This document shows, piece by piece, positions 40,868 through 49,004 of a DNA stretch of 59,105 bases. Origin of the DNA: Nocardia lijiangensis NBRC 108240 (GTDB lineage: Bacteria > Actinomycetota > Actinomycetes > Mycobacteriales > Mycobacteriaceae). Made by a program: the position numbers and the translations under genes. Position 1 is the first letter of the stretch, and each line of letters opens with the position of its first letter. A model generated the notes under the pieces. That model did not search any database and was not told where the DNA came from. It was given only the letters and a program-made list of their open reading frames with translations. The DNA lies in the NCBI RefSeq assembly GCF_001613045.1, contig NZ_BDBP01000069.1, positions 1 through 59,105 of the forward strand, in the 5' to 3' direction.

Positions 40868-42412
40868 TCAGGCCCTCACCGCTGACAGGCGAGGCAGCCG
40901 GACCGGTTCGATGACGCTGCGCCGGGCCACTTCTCGCAGATCGGTTCCCGGCAGCATGTCCGAGCCCGCCAGCGCCGCCTCGGCCAGATCGACGAGCAGC
41001 GGCGCAGCGCAACGCACCAGTATGTCGGCCTGGTGGCAGAAGTCCCCGCCGTCGATGACCGGCGCGCGGTCCAGCCGGGCGAGCTGCTGGGTCAGCGTTT
41101 CGGCGACCCGGTTCAGGCTGAACCCGGGCAGCTCGTAGGCCGCGCGGAACCGCTCGACCATGCGCAGCGCGTCGGACCTGCCCCGATCCGAGACCGGCAA
41201 ACCGCCGCGCCACACCCAGTCGTCGGCCTTGGCGGCCACCCGGTTCCACGGCTCGACGAGCCGGGTCTTGGTGAGCGCCACCAGTTCGTCGTGGCTGAAG
41301 CTGGTCCGCTGGAATTCCGGGCTGTTGCCCGCGAGGTGGAAGCGGATCAGATCGCGCGGCGCCTGCGCCGCCAGATCGCGGCCCCACACCAGGTGTCCCC
41401 GGCTTGTCGAGAACTTCTCGTGACGCAGCTCGTAGAACTCGTTGGTGAGGAACAGTTTCGGCAGCGCGTAGTCGCCGAGGGCAAGCAGCATCGCCAGCCC
41501 GGAGATCCCGAACGGGTGGATGTTGTCGATGCCGAGGAAGTAGACGATCTCCGCCGCGGCCTCGGGACGCCACAGCGCGTCCTCCGAACCCGGTTCCAGG
41601 CCACGGTTTTCGGCGGCCAGCATGGTGCAGTACATCGTCCACGCGACCGGCTCGGCGTTCGGATTCACCACCTGTCCCGGCACATCCGGAGCCGGGATAC
41701 CCCAGGAGACCGGGTATGTGACCGGGAAGTCCGGCATCGGCCGGTCCAGCAGCTCGGCCACCACCTGCGCCGCGTGCGGGCGCAGCAGTCCGGCGGCCTG
41801 GGCGAAGTGGGCGCGCAGCCGCTCCCGATAGTCCTCCAGCGGGAGGACGAGCACCTCGACCTCGCGGATCTCCAGCGGCTCGCCGGGGTTCCTCGTCGAC
41901 CGCGGATCGAGCAGCTCGCCCGCGGTCACCGCGTGCCCGCAGCTCTCGCACAGTCCCGCGCAGCTGTCGGTCAGGCAGACCGGGCAAGCGCCGGCGACGT
42001 GCCCGTCCACCAGGTACTCGCCGGTCCTCGGCGCGTACGGGAACGGCATCGGCCGCACGCGCAGTGCGCCTTTGGCGCGCAGTTCCGTGACGACCCGCGT
42101 GACGTACGAGGTGAAGCGCCGCTCCCACCCGGTGAAGGCGTCGACGGCGATGCCCAGCGCCGCCAGCGTCGCCTCGACCTCCTTGGCGGCACGCTCGACG
42201 AGCGCCTGCGGCTCGAGGCCGAGCCGGTGCGCGGTGGTGGTGACGTAGGTGGAGGTGTCCTGCACACCGGTGCCGAACAGCACCTCCCGTCCGGTCGCCC
42301 TGGCGTAGCGGGTGTAGACGTCGGCGGCGAGGAAGGGGCCTGCGATGTGCCCGAGGTGCAGATCGCCGTTGGCGGTCGGCGCGGGGGAGATGATGAGGGT
42401 GGGCCCGTTCAC
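40868..42412 (-). CDS. MetRS-like aminoacyl enzyme of hydrazine synthesis
   Basis: This 514-residue class I synthetase-like protein keeps the ATP motifs: HLGH (in GDLHLGHIAGP) for HIGH and KFSTS for KMSKS (EKFSTSRG). A four-cysteine zinc knuckle lies near residue 135 (CPVCLTDSC ... CESCG). The core ILGIDN-type segment YFLGIDNIHPF is present. The cell's own MetRS would be elsewhere; position between a cupin and a DAO-like gene marks it as the MetRS half of a hydrazine synthetase (as in Spb40), which activates an amino acid and transfers it to N6-hydroxylysine. The GTG at 42412 overlaps the cupin stop (GTGA). Confidence 0.85.
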   Translation of the reverse strand: MNGPTLIISPAPTANGDLHLGHIAGPFLAADVYTRYARATGREVLFGTGVQDTSTYVTTTAHRLGLEPQALVERAAKEVEATLAALGIAVDAFTGWERRFTSYVTRVVTELRAKGALRVRPMPFPYAPRTGEYLVDGHVAGACPVCLTDSCAGLCESCGHAVTAGELLDPRSTRNPGEPLEIREVEVLVLPLEDYRERLRAHFAQAAGLLRPHAAQVVAELLDRPMPDFPVTYPVSWGIPAPDVPGQVVNPNAEPVAWTMYCTMLAAENRGLEPGSEDALWRPEAAAEIVYFLGIDNIHPFGISGLAMLLALGDYALPKLFLTNEFYELRHEKFSTSRGHLVWGRDLAAQAPRDLIRFHLAGNSPEFQRTSFSHDELVALTKTRLVEPWNRVAAKADDWVWRGGLPVSDRGRSDALRMVERFRAAYELPGFSLNRVAETLTQQLARLDRAPVIDGGDFCHQADILVRCAAPLLVDLAEAALAGSDMLPGTDLREVARRSVIEPVRLPRLSAVRA

Positions 42413-42825
42413 GACGTCACCGAATCTTCCTGCTGCCCAGCCGGATTCGTCTCCTGCGACGATCCGGCTTCGTGCCTGCGCGCGAATTCGGCCGACATGT
42501 CGGTGTCCCACCAGAGCGCGTACCACTCGAAATCGGTGGTCCCGGCATTGCGCACGTGATGGGTCGTGCCGGGAATCAGGTGGGCCAGATCGCCCGCCAC
42601 GAATTCGCGCTGCTCGCCGTCCACGTCGAGGACCGCGCGGCCCGTCAGCGCGATGAACAGCTCGTACTCGTGGTGGGCGTGCGCGGTGGAGACGTCGCCG
42701 GGGCGCAGCACGCACCACGCGCCCTCGAACGGCGCGTTGAGCCCGGGCCACGGCAGCAGGCGTTCGGAGGCGACGCCGTAGGCCTCGGTCAGGCCGTCCC
42801 GGTTCAGGCTGCGGATCTCGATCAT
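42409..42825 (-). CDS. Cupin protein of hydrazine synthesis
   Basis: This is a 138-residue single cupin. Motif 1 is STAHAHHEYELFIALTG (two His, Glu) and motif 2 is GDLAHLIPGTTHHVRN (His), a normal metal-binding set. In Spb40 and relatives a cupin fused to a MetRS-like domain rearranges the hydroxylysine ester so that an N-N bond forms. Here the cupin is its own gene, joined by four-base overlaps to the hydroxylase upstream and the MetRS-like gene downstream. A Ser/Gln/Glu-rich tail (about 118-138) may be what is left of a linker. Confidence 0.85.
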   Translation of the reverse strand: MIEIRSLNRDGLTEAYGVASERLLPWPGLNAPFEGAWCVLRPGDVSTAHAHHEYELFIALTGRAVLDVDGEQREFVAGDLAHLIPGTTHHVRNAGTTDFEWYALWWDTDMSAEFARRHEAGSSQETNPAGQQEDSVTS

Positions 42826-44117
42826 GCCGTGCGGCTTTCCGGGAAGGCGCCCGCGGTGACGTGGCGGCGGTCGAGCATGTCGTCGACGATGTCCTGCGAG
42901 CGGTGCGCGAGCACGCTGATCAGGGTGTCGGAGATGCCGTGCGTCTGTTCGTTGACGCCCTGCAGATACACCGCGCCCCAGGCGGATTCGCCGAGATCGA
43001 GGCGGTAGCGGCGGCTCACCGAGACCTCGTCGAGGCCGAGGCGATCCGCGAGATCGCGGACCAGCGCGGGCATCTGCTGCTCGTAGCCGGTACCGAGCAG
43101 CACCACGTCGCAGCGCAGCGGCTCGATCTTGCCGTTCTTGAGGTCGCGCAGCTCGAGCACCACCTCGTCGCCGTCCATGCGCGCACCGACCACCTCGGTC
43201 ATCGAGCGGACGGTGGAGCGCTCCTTGCCGAGCATGCGCTGCTGGTACAGCATGGCGTAGATCTCGTCGAGGAACGGCGGGGCCAGGCCCGCGTAGTTGG
43301 TCAGGTGCACCTCGTCGAGGATGCGGCCGCGCACGTCGGCCTCGGAGTGATAGAACTCGTCGACGAAGGACGGGAAGAACAGCTCGTTGACGAACTTGCT
43401 CGTCTGGTAGTTCTGCAGGCCGATCGAGCGCATGACGATGACCGGCGCGCTCTGCGGCAGATCGGTGTGCAGCGCCATGAACATCTCCGCGGCGCTCTGC
43501 GCGCCGCCCACCACGACCGGCCGGATCGGGCGGCCTGCGGGCAGCTCCGCCACCCGGGTGCAGTACTGGGTGCTGTGAATCACCCTGTCGGCGGGCAGGT
43601 TCCGGAAGACCTCGGGAACGTGCGCGTCGCGGCCGGTGCCGATGACCAGATCGCGGCAGTCGACGGTGTCGCCGTCGGCGAGGGTGACGGTCCAGCCGAC
43701 GAGCCTGCCGTCGCCGGTGCGGCGGGGCTCGACCGAGGTGACCCGGGCGTCGTAGCGCACCGAGACGTGCTCCAGCGAATGCGCCACCCACTGCTGATAG
43801 TCCGACAGCTCCCACCGGTAAGGGTTGAAGGTGGCCAGGTTGACGAACTCGTCCAAGCGCCTGCGCTCGAACAGGAAGTTGAGGAAGGAGAACCGGCTGC
43901 GCGGATTGCGCAGGGTCACCAGGTCTTTGAGGAACGACACCTGGCTGCGCGCCCACGGAAGCAACAGGTTGCGCTGCCATTTCACGTCGGGATGCTGCTC
44001 GAGCAGCAGGGTCCGCTGGGCCAGCCGCGGCGCGTCGGATTCCTCGAGCGCGACAGCCAGCGCGAGGTTGGCGGGACCGGCGCCGATGGCCAGGACGTCG
44101 ACTTCGTGATCGCTCAC
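42822..44117 (-). CDS. L-lysine N6-monooxygenase
   Basis: This 431-residue N-hydroxylating flavoprotein has an FAD motif IGAGPANLALAVALEE, the segment RWELSDYQQWVA typical of lysine/ornithine N-hydroxylases, an NADPH motif VVGGAQSAAEMF, and LLGTGYEQQ near the end. It would oxidise the side-chain amine of lysine to N6-hydroxylysine with NADPH and oxygen. It is the first gene of the nine-gene operon; no siderophore synthetase is nearby, which argues against hydroxamate siderophore synthesis. The GTG at 44117 is preceded by AGGTGGA; an upstream extension of the frame lacks a site. Confidence 0.88.
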   Translation of the reverse strand: MSDHEVDVLAIGAGPANLALAVALEESDAPRLAQRTLLLEQHPDVKWQRNLLLPWARSQVSFLKDLVTLRNPRSRFSFLNFLFERRRLDEFVNLATFNPYRWELSDYQQWVAHSLEHVSVRYDARVTSVEPRRTGDGRLVGWTVTLADGDTVDCRDLVIGTGRDAHVPEVFRNLPADRVIHSTQYCTRVAELPAGRPIRPVVVGGAQSAAEMFMALHTDLPQSAPVIVMRSIGLQNYQTSKFVNELFFPSFVDEFYHSEADVRGRILDEVHLTNYAGLAPPFLDEIYAMLYQQRMLGKERSTVRSMTEVVGARMDGDEVVLELRDLKNGKIEPLRCDVVLLGTGYEQQMPALVRDLADRLGLDEVSVSRRYRLDLGESAWGAVYLQGVNEQTHGISDTLISVLAHRSQDIVDDMLDRRHVTAGAFPESRTA

Positions 44118-44222
44118 ATTTCCACCTGAGTCTCGATGGTTACCACTTGCTCCGATCCAGTGAATGCGCTGCGCGCGTTGACCGAAACCCGCGTGCCGAT
44201 CTGCACGACAACCTGTCGAAAC

Positions 44223-44240
44223 GGCGGCCGTTCGGCCGCT
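44223..44240. promoter_or_regulatory. Inverted repeat in the divergent promoter region
   Basis: GCGGCC (44224) pairs with GGCCGC (44234) around GTTC, in the 202-bp gap between the hydroxylase operon (-) and the lipoprotein gene (+). A second small symmetry, AGCTC-TGCT-GAGCT, lies just before the lipoprotein ATG. They may be regulator sites; no -35/-10 pair is clear. Confidence 0.3.
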
Positions 44241-44319
44241 CCGAGCGCCCTGACAGTCGATTGAATGTTCTTCCGGCGCAGCACCGCCGATCAATTCCGA
44301 GCTCTGCTGAGCTGGCCAG

Positions 44320-45924
44320 ATGAGCATCTCGACCAGATCACTAGCGCTCCGCGCCGCCGCGGGGATCACCGTTCTCGCGTCCGCCGCGCTGCTCACCGTC
44401 GCCTGCGACAGTTCGCCGCGCGCGAACGCTCCCGACCGGGGCGTCATCAGCTACAACGGAACCGAACCGGAGAACCCGCTGATCCCCGGCGACGCCACCG
44501 AACGCGACAGCGTCAAGATCGTGAACGCGCTGTTCACCGGGCTCGTCGAATACGACACGGCCACCGCCGAACCCCGCAACGCGGTGGCCGAATCCATCGC
44601 CACCGCCGACTCGCGCGTCTACGCCATCACTCTCGCGCCGGGCTGGACCTTCCACGACGGAACACCGGTCACCGCTGAGAGTTTCGTGGATGCCTGGAAC
44701 TACACCGCCTACGGGCCGAACAAACTGCAGGGCGCGACCTACCTGTCGCACATCCAGGGCTACGAGGCGCTGCAAGACGGCTCGGCGCGGCAGTTCTCGG
44801 GACTGCGGATCATCGACGACCGCAGGTTCGAGGTCACCCTGGCGGCCCCGTTCTCCGCCTTCCCGACCCAGCTCGGCTACGCCGCGTTCTTCCCGCTGCC
44901 CGCCGGCTTCTTCGCCGACCGGGCCGCGTTCGAGACGCACCCCGTCGGCAACGGACCCTTCCGGTTCGTCTCGCACACACCGGGCGAGAACATCGTCGTG
45001 CGCCGGTACGACGCCTACGGCGGCGCCCGCAAGCCGCACATCGAGGGCGTCGAATTCCGGTTCTACAAGGCGCTAGAGGACGCCTACGCCGACGTGGTCG
45101 CGAACAAACTGGATTACCTCGACTTCGTGCCCGCCGACGCGCTCGCGGGCGGCCGGTACAAATCCGAGTTGTCCGGACGGAATCTGTCGCACACCTATCT
45201 GGGCGTGCAATCCGTGTCGTTCCCGCTCTACGACCCCCGATACGCGGATCCGCGCTTGCGGCAGGCGATTTCGATGGCCATCGACCGGAAGTACGTGGTG
45301 GACACGGCCTTCGACGGCGACAAGATCCTGGCCGACGGACTGGTGCCGTCCGCGGTGCCCGGTCACGTCGCAGGACAGTGCGGGCAACTGTGCGGGTACC
45401 ACCCCGAACGCGCGCGCGAGCTGTTCGAATCGACCGGCTTCGCGGGGCCGATCGAACTGACCTCGAACGACGACTCGGCCAATCAGGTGTGGATGGACGC
45501 GGCCTGCGCGACAATTGGCAAAGCCCTCGGCCGGGAGTGCCGGTACGCGCCGGTGCCCACGTTCGGCGAATTCCGGACGTTGATCAACGACCGCCGCATG
45601 TCGACGATCTTCCGCTCCGGCTGGGTCGCCGACTATCCCTCCATCGAGAACTTCCTCAACCCGATCTACCGCACCGGCGCCGCGGTGAACGGCACGGCGT
45701 ACTCCAGCCCGGAGGTCGACGCGCTGCTGGCGAGCGCGGACGCCGCGCCGACCGAGCGCGAGGGGTGGGTGCTCTACCAGCGGGCCGAGCGGCGGATCCT
45801 GCAGGACATGCCCGCGATCCCGCTGTGGTTCCAGAAGGTGCAGTCCGGCTGGTCGAACCGGACCAGAGACGTCGCCGTCTCGCAGCTGCTGCAACTGGAC
45901 CTGTTCGCGGTAAAGGTGGACTGA
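44320..45924 (+). CDS. Peptide/oligomer-binding lipoprotein (SBP family 5)
   Basis: This 534-residue exported lipoprotein has a signal peptide (1-29) with lipobox LTVAC. The OppA-type fold is shown by NALFTGLVEYD, APGWTFHDGTPVTAESFVDAWNY, HPVGNGPFRF and SMAIDRKYVVD. There are no adjacent ABC permease genes. It is transcribed divergently from the hydrazine-type operon, so it may deliver a precursor or bind the product; it may also be unrelated to it. A strong terminator follows. Confidence 0.88.
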   Translation: MSISTRSLALRAAAGITVLASAALLTVACDSSPRANAPDRGVISYNGTEPENPLIPGDATERDSVKIVNALFTGLVEYDTATAEPRNAVAESIATADSRVYAITLAPGWTFHDGTPVTAESFVDAWNYTAYGPNKLQGATYLSHIQGYEALQDGSARQFSGLRIIDDRRFEVTLAAPFSAFPTQLGYAAFFPLPAGFFADRAAFETHPVGNGPFRFVSHTPGENIVVRRYDAYGGARKPHIEGVEFRFYKALEDAYADVVANKLDYLDFVPADALAGGRYKSELSGRNLSHTYLGVQSVSFPLYDPRYADPRLRQAISMAIDRKYVVDTAFDGDKILADGLVPSAVPGHVAGQCGQLCGYHPERARELFESTGFAGPIELTSNDDSANQVWMDAACATIGKALGRECRYAPVPTFGEFRTLINDRRMSTIFRSGWVADYPSIENFLNPIYRTGAAVNGTAYSSPEVDALLASADAAPTEREGWVLYQRAERRILQDMPAIPLWFQKVQSGWSNRTRDVAVSQLLQLDLFAVKVD

Positions 45925-45940
45925 CCGCGCCGGACACGAC

Positions 45941-45973
45941 AAAGGCGGCGGCGTGTGAAACGCCGCCGCCTTT
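45941..45973. terminator. Bidirectional terminator
   Basis: AAAGGCGGCGGCGT (45941-45954) pairs perfectly with ACGCCGCCGCCTTT (45960-45973), loop of five. The A and T tracts at the two ends let it serve both the lipoprotein (+) and the F420-type gene (-). Confidence 0.9.
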
Positions 45974-45998
45974 CGCTGTGCCGGAACGGAATTCGCCG

Positions 45999-46448
45999 CT
46001 AGTCCAGTGCGCTCACCGAGCCGCTGCTGTACAGCCGCCGCGGCGTGATGACCAGGGCCGCGGAGAACATCGCGGCGAACTCCGCCGGGGCGCCGAACAT
46101 CGCGCCGATGCGTTCGGCGTACTTCGCCGCGTAGTGCGGCTCCCGGTCCGCGGGCGGCAGGTCGGGGGCGAGCTCGGCGGTGCCTTCCAGGCGCACGATG
46201 TCGCGGCCGATGTCGGTGACGTCCAGGCCGAGGCTCACATTCGGGTTGGCCGCCACATTGCGCAGCTTCTGCTTGCCCGGCTGGCTGTAGACCAGGATCG
46301 TCTCGTCCTCGCGCAGCAGGAACCAGACCGGCACGCTGTCGGGCCTGCCGTCCGGGCGGACCGTCGTGAGCCACGCGATGAGATTGCTGCGCAGCCTGCC
46401 CTCGACATACGCGCGGCGACCGGCGGGAAGGTGGGATGTCAGGTTCAT
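45999..46448 (-). CDS. F420/flavin-dependent PPOX-fold oxidoreductase
   Basis: This is a 149-residue split-barrel protein of the FDOR-B/PPOX class: LIAWLTTVRPDGRPDSVPVWFLL near the start, YSQPGKQKLRNVAANPNVSL in the middle and a VRLEGTAEL strand. It resembles mycobacterial proteins of the Rv3369/TIGR03667 type, thought to bind F420. The substrate is unknown. It stands alone between two terminators. Confidence 0.82.
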   Translation of the reverse strand: MNLTSHLPAGRRAYVEGRLRSNLIAWLTTVRPDGRPDSVPVWFLLREDETILVYSQPGKQKLRNVAANPNVSLGLDVTDIGRDIVRLEGTAELAPDLPPADREPHYAAKYAERIGAMFGAPAEFAAMFSAALVITPRRLYSSGSVSALD

Positions 46449-46592
46449 GGATGCCTTCGTCTCGTACGAAAGTGCCTGTTCGGCAGGGGATGTCGTGCGA
46501 CCTGCGGGTCCCGAGGCTAACGCAGCGGGCGGTGTCGTCGCGCGGCGATGCGAGATCCTCGCGACCGCGGGGAAACCTGGCGTGAACGCGAA

Positions 46593-46626
46593 GCATCCGC
46601 CGATCGTGGCGGTGATCGGCGGATGC
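46593..46626 (-). terminator. Terminator of the MFS/PEP-mutase-like operon
   Basis: GCATCCGCCGATC (46593-46605) pairs perfectly over 13 bp with GATCGGCGGATGC (46614-46626), 19 bases past the MFS stop on the minus strand. Confidence 0.8.
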
Positions 46627-46644
46627 CTCGGCGGAGTCCGGAGC

Positions 46645-48024
46645 TCACGCCCCGGTGCTGGTTTTCGCGGCAGGCGCGGGGGCGCCGGTGTTGTGAATCG
46701 GTACCGGCGTGCTGGATTCGGCGAGCGCCGCCGGAGTGTCGGAATCCGCGGTCGACTCTTCGATATCGGTTGTCGCCGTTGATGTCTCGGCGTCGTCCGC
46801 TGGGCTCACGTCCCCGTCGTCGTCCTCGCGCATCCCGGCGTAGGCGCACCAGGCGGCGAAGAGTCCGAGCACGCCGCACAGCGGCCAGATTCCGGCGCCG
46901 AGGCGGTCCCACGCGAGGACACCCAGCGTCGGGCCCAGCGCCATGCCCAAGCCGAAGGTGGCCTGATGGGTGCCGATGTAGCGGGCCTTCACCGCGGCGG
47001 GGAAGCTGGACGGGTAGGCGAACATGGTGGGGCCGTTGATCATCACGCCGAGCACGAACACCACCGTCGCCAGCAGGATCGGCGCGGCGCCCTGCCCGGC
47101 GAAGGAGTACCCGGCGACGCCGAGTCCCATGATCGCCGTACCCACGGCGCCGACCAGCGGCGGCCGCAGATGCTTGACGTACGAGGTGATCTTCAGTTCG
47201 CACAGAATCAGCACCACCGACGCCGTGACCAGCACCGCGCTGTACAGGCCGGTGGAACGACCATCGGCGGTGATGTTCAGCGGCAGTGCGACGGTGTACT
47301 GCACGTAGATGATCGAACCGACCAGCACCGAAGCCAGGAACAGGTGGTAGCGCCGGTCGCGCAGGATCACGCCGTAGCCGGTGCGCTTGCCCGGCGCCGG
47401 CTCCGGCGCGTCCTGCACCGCGGACACGTTCGGCAGGAGCAGCAGCGCCAGCACCGCGTAGGTGAGGGCGGTCGCGGCGTCCAGCCAGAGCAGCAGGTTC
47501 CAGTCGATCAGGATCACCGCCGCGGCGACCAGCGGCGCCAGCGCCGCGCCCGCGTTGAGCGCGATGCGCATCATCGAAAAGCCCATCACCCGATGCTCTT
47601 CCGGCATCAGGTCGCCGAGCAGCAGCGCCGCGGCGGGCCGGTAGGACTGGGTGACCAGACCCGCCGCGCCCACCGCGACGAGCAGCACGGCGAACCTGCC
47701 CGGTGCGGCCAGCAGCGGGATCACCGCGAGCAGTGCGGCCGATCCGGTCATCGCGGCGATGATGGTCGATCGCGGGCCGAGCCGGTGGGTGAGCTCGCCG
47801 CCGAGCATGGTCCCGAAGACCGCCCCCGCGCTGTAGGCGGTGAGCGCGAGACCGGCTTGGCCGATGCTGAATTCGCGATGCGTCAGATAGAGCACGAGGA
47901 AGGTCTGCACGAAGGCGCCGAGCTGGTTCACCAGCACGCCGATGAGCAGATAGACGACCGGGCGCGGGGTCTGGCGCAGCGCGGCGAAGACGCCGGTGCG
48001 GGAGTCGGTTCTGATTGCGTTCAT
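46645..48024 (-). CDS. MFS multidrug/metabolite exporter
   Basis: This is a 459-residue transporter with about twelve helices (residues 25-410). It has the MFS loop motif GGELTHRLGPRSTI between helices 2 and 3. The cytoplasmic C-terminal tail (about 412-459) is low-complexity, rich in Asp, Glu, Ser and Thr. It lies 26 bases after a PEP-mutase-like gene in the same operon. AAGGA precedes the ATG. It is a candidate exporter for the cluster's product. Confidence 0.85.
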   Translation of the reverse strand: MNAIRTDSRTGVFAALRQTPRPVVYLLIGVLVNQLGAFVQTFLVLYLTHREFSIGQAGLALTAYSAGAVFGTMLGGELTHRLGPRSTIIAAMTGSAALLAVIPLLAAPGRFAVLLVAVGAAGLVTQSYRPAAALLLGDLMPEEHRVMGFSMMRIALNAGAALAPLVAAAVILIDWNLLLWLDAATALTYAVLALLLLPNVSAVQDAPEPAPGKRTGYGVILRDRRYHLFLASVLVGSIIYVQYTVALPLNITADGRSTGLYSAVLVTASVVLILCELKITSYVKHLRPPLVGAVGTAIMGLGVAGYSFAGQGAAPILLATVVFVLGVMINGPTMFAYPSSFPAAVKARYIGTHQATFGLGMALGPTLGVLAWDRLGAGIWPLCGVLGLFAAWCAYAGMREDDDGDVSPADDAETSTATTDIEESTADSDTPAALAESSTPVPIHNTGAPAPAAKTSTGA

Positions 48025-48049
48025 CGTGAGTCCTTGGTGCCCAGACGGC

Positions 48050-48880
48050 TCAGCGCAGCAGCGCTTCGACGGCGCCGAAGTCCAGCGCGCCCGCGAGCGC
48101 GCCGTAGGTGCCGGTGTCCAGGAGTTCGCGGGCGGCGGCCGCGGCCTGCCCGTAGGCGGCCTGGGCCAGCGCGGGGCCGAGGCTGATCCGGCGCACACCG
48201 GCGGCGGCCAGTTCCGGCACGCTGGGCGCGCCAGGTCCGGTCATCACGTTCACCGGAAGCGGCGACTTGCCCGCCAGATCGGTGAGCGTCGGCACGTCGA
48301 GCAGGCAGGGGACGAACAGGCTGTCCGCGCCTGCCTCGGCGTAGTCGACGGCCCGGGCCAGCACCTCGTCGAAGCGGTCCTCGGGTGCGCCGATGCCGAA
48401 CAGGTACACGTCGGTGCGCGCGTTGATCACCAGTTCGGGCAGGCCCGCCTCGGCAGCCGCGGTGCGGGCGGCGCGCAGCCGATCGCGCTGCGCGGCGCGG
48501 TCGAACAGCGGTCCGCCCGGCGCGGTGGAGTCCTCCAGGTTGACCCCGACCGCACCGACGCCGATCACGGCGGCGACGGTAGCCGCGACATCCTCCGGCG
48601 CGGGGCCGTAGCCGTCCTCCACGTCGGCGGTGACCGGCACGTCCACGGCGGCGACGATGCGACCCACCTGGGCGACGACCTCGTCCCTGGTCAGCTGCTG
48701 GCCGTCGGTGCGGCCCAGCGCCCAGGCCACGGCCGCGCTGGTGGTCGCGATCACCTGGGCGCCCGCCTCCGCGATCACCGCGGCACTGATCGGGTCCCAG
48801 GCGTTGGGCAGCACGAATGTGCCTGCCGCGTGCAGGTCTCGAAACGCGTTCGCCCGGCTCTGCTGGATGTCGTCCGCCAC
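48050..48880 (-). CDS. Isocitrate lyase/PEP mutase superfamily protein
   Basis: The 276-residue barrel protein has the superfamily metal site VTADVEDGYG and the downstream LVINARTDVYLFG. It lacks the catalytic K-K-C-G-H loop of isocitrate lyase, so it belongs to the oxaloacetate hydrolase/carboxyvinyl-carboxyphosphonate mutase-like branch, most members of which are of unknown function. The GTG at 48880 has AGGAGGA before it; a longer frame to 48994 lacks such a site. First gene of an operon with the MFS exporter. Confidence 0.82.
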   Translation of the reverse strand: MADDIQQSRANAFRDLHAAGTFVLPNAWDPISAAVIAEAGAQVIATTSAAVAWALGRTDGQQLTRDEVVAQVGRIVAAVDVPVTADVEDGYGPAPEDVAATVAAVIGVGAVGVNLEDSTAPGGPLFDRAAQRDRLRAARTAAAEAGLPELVINARTDVYLFGIGAPEDRFDEVLARAVDYAEAGADSLFVPCLLDVPTLTDLAGKSPLPVNVMTGPGAPSVPELAAAGVRRISLGPALAQAAYGQAAAAARELLDTGTYGALAGALDFGAVEALLR

Positions 48881-49004
48881 GTCGGCTCCTCCTGAGTCGT
48901 TGATCCTGATCTGTTCGACGAACCTAACCCCGGATCCGGCCACGTCCACGCTGCTCACGACCACCGCGGACAAACGAACGTCAAAGCCGGACAACGCGAG
49001 CGGT

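Noticed and set aside
40868..42412. Housekeeping methionyl-tRNA synthetase
   Set aside because: Its place in a biosynthetic operon between cupin and DAO-like genes, and the KFSTS variant, fit a metabolic enzyme; a second MetRS is expected elsewhere.
42822..44117. Hydroxamate siderophore cluster
   Set aside because: A lysine N-hydroxylase is present, but no IucA/IucC-type synthetase, NRPS or acyltransferase lies nearby; the cupin/MetRS-like/DAO-like set fits hydrazine synthesis instead.
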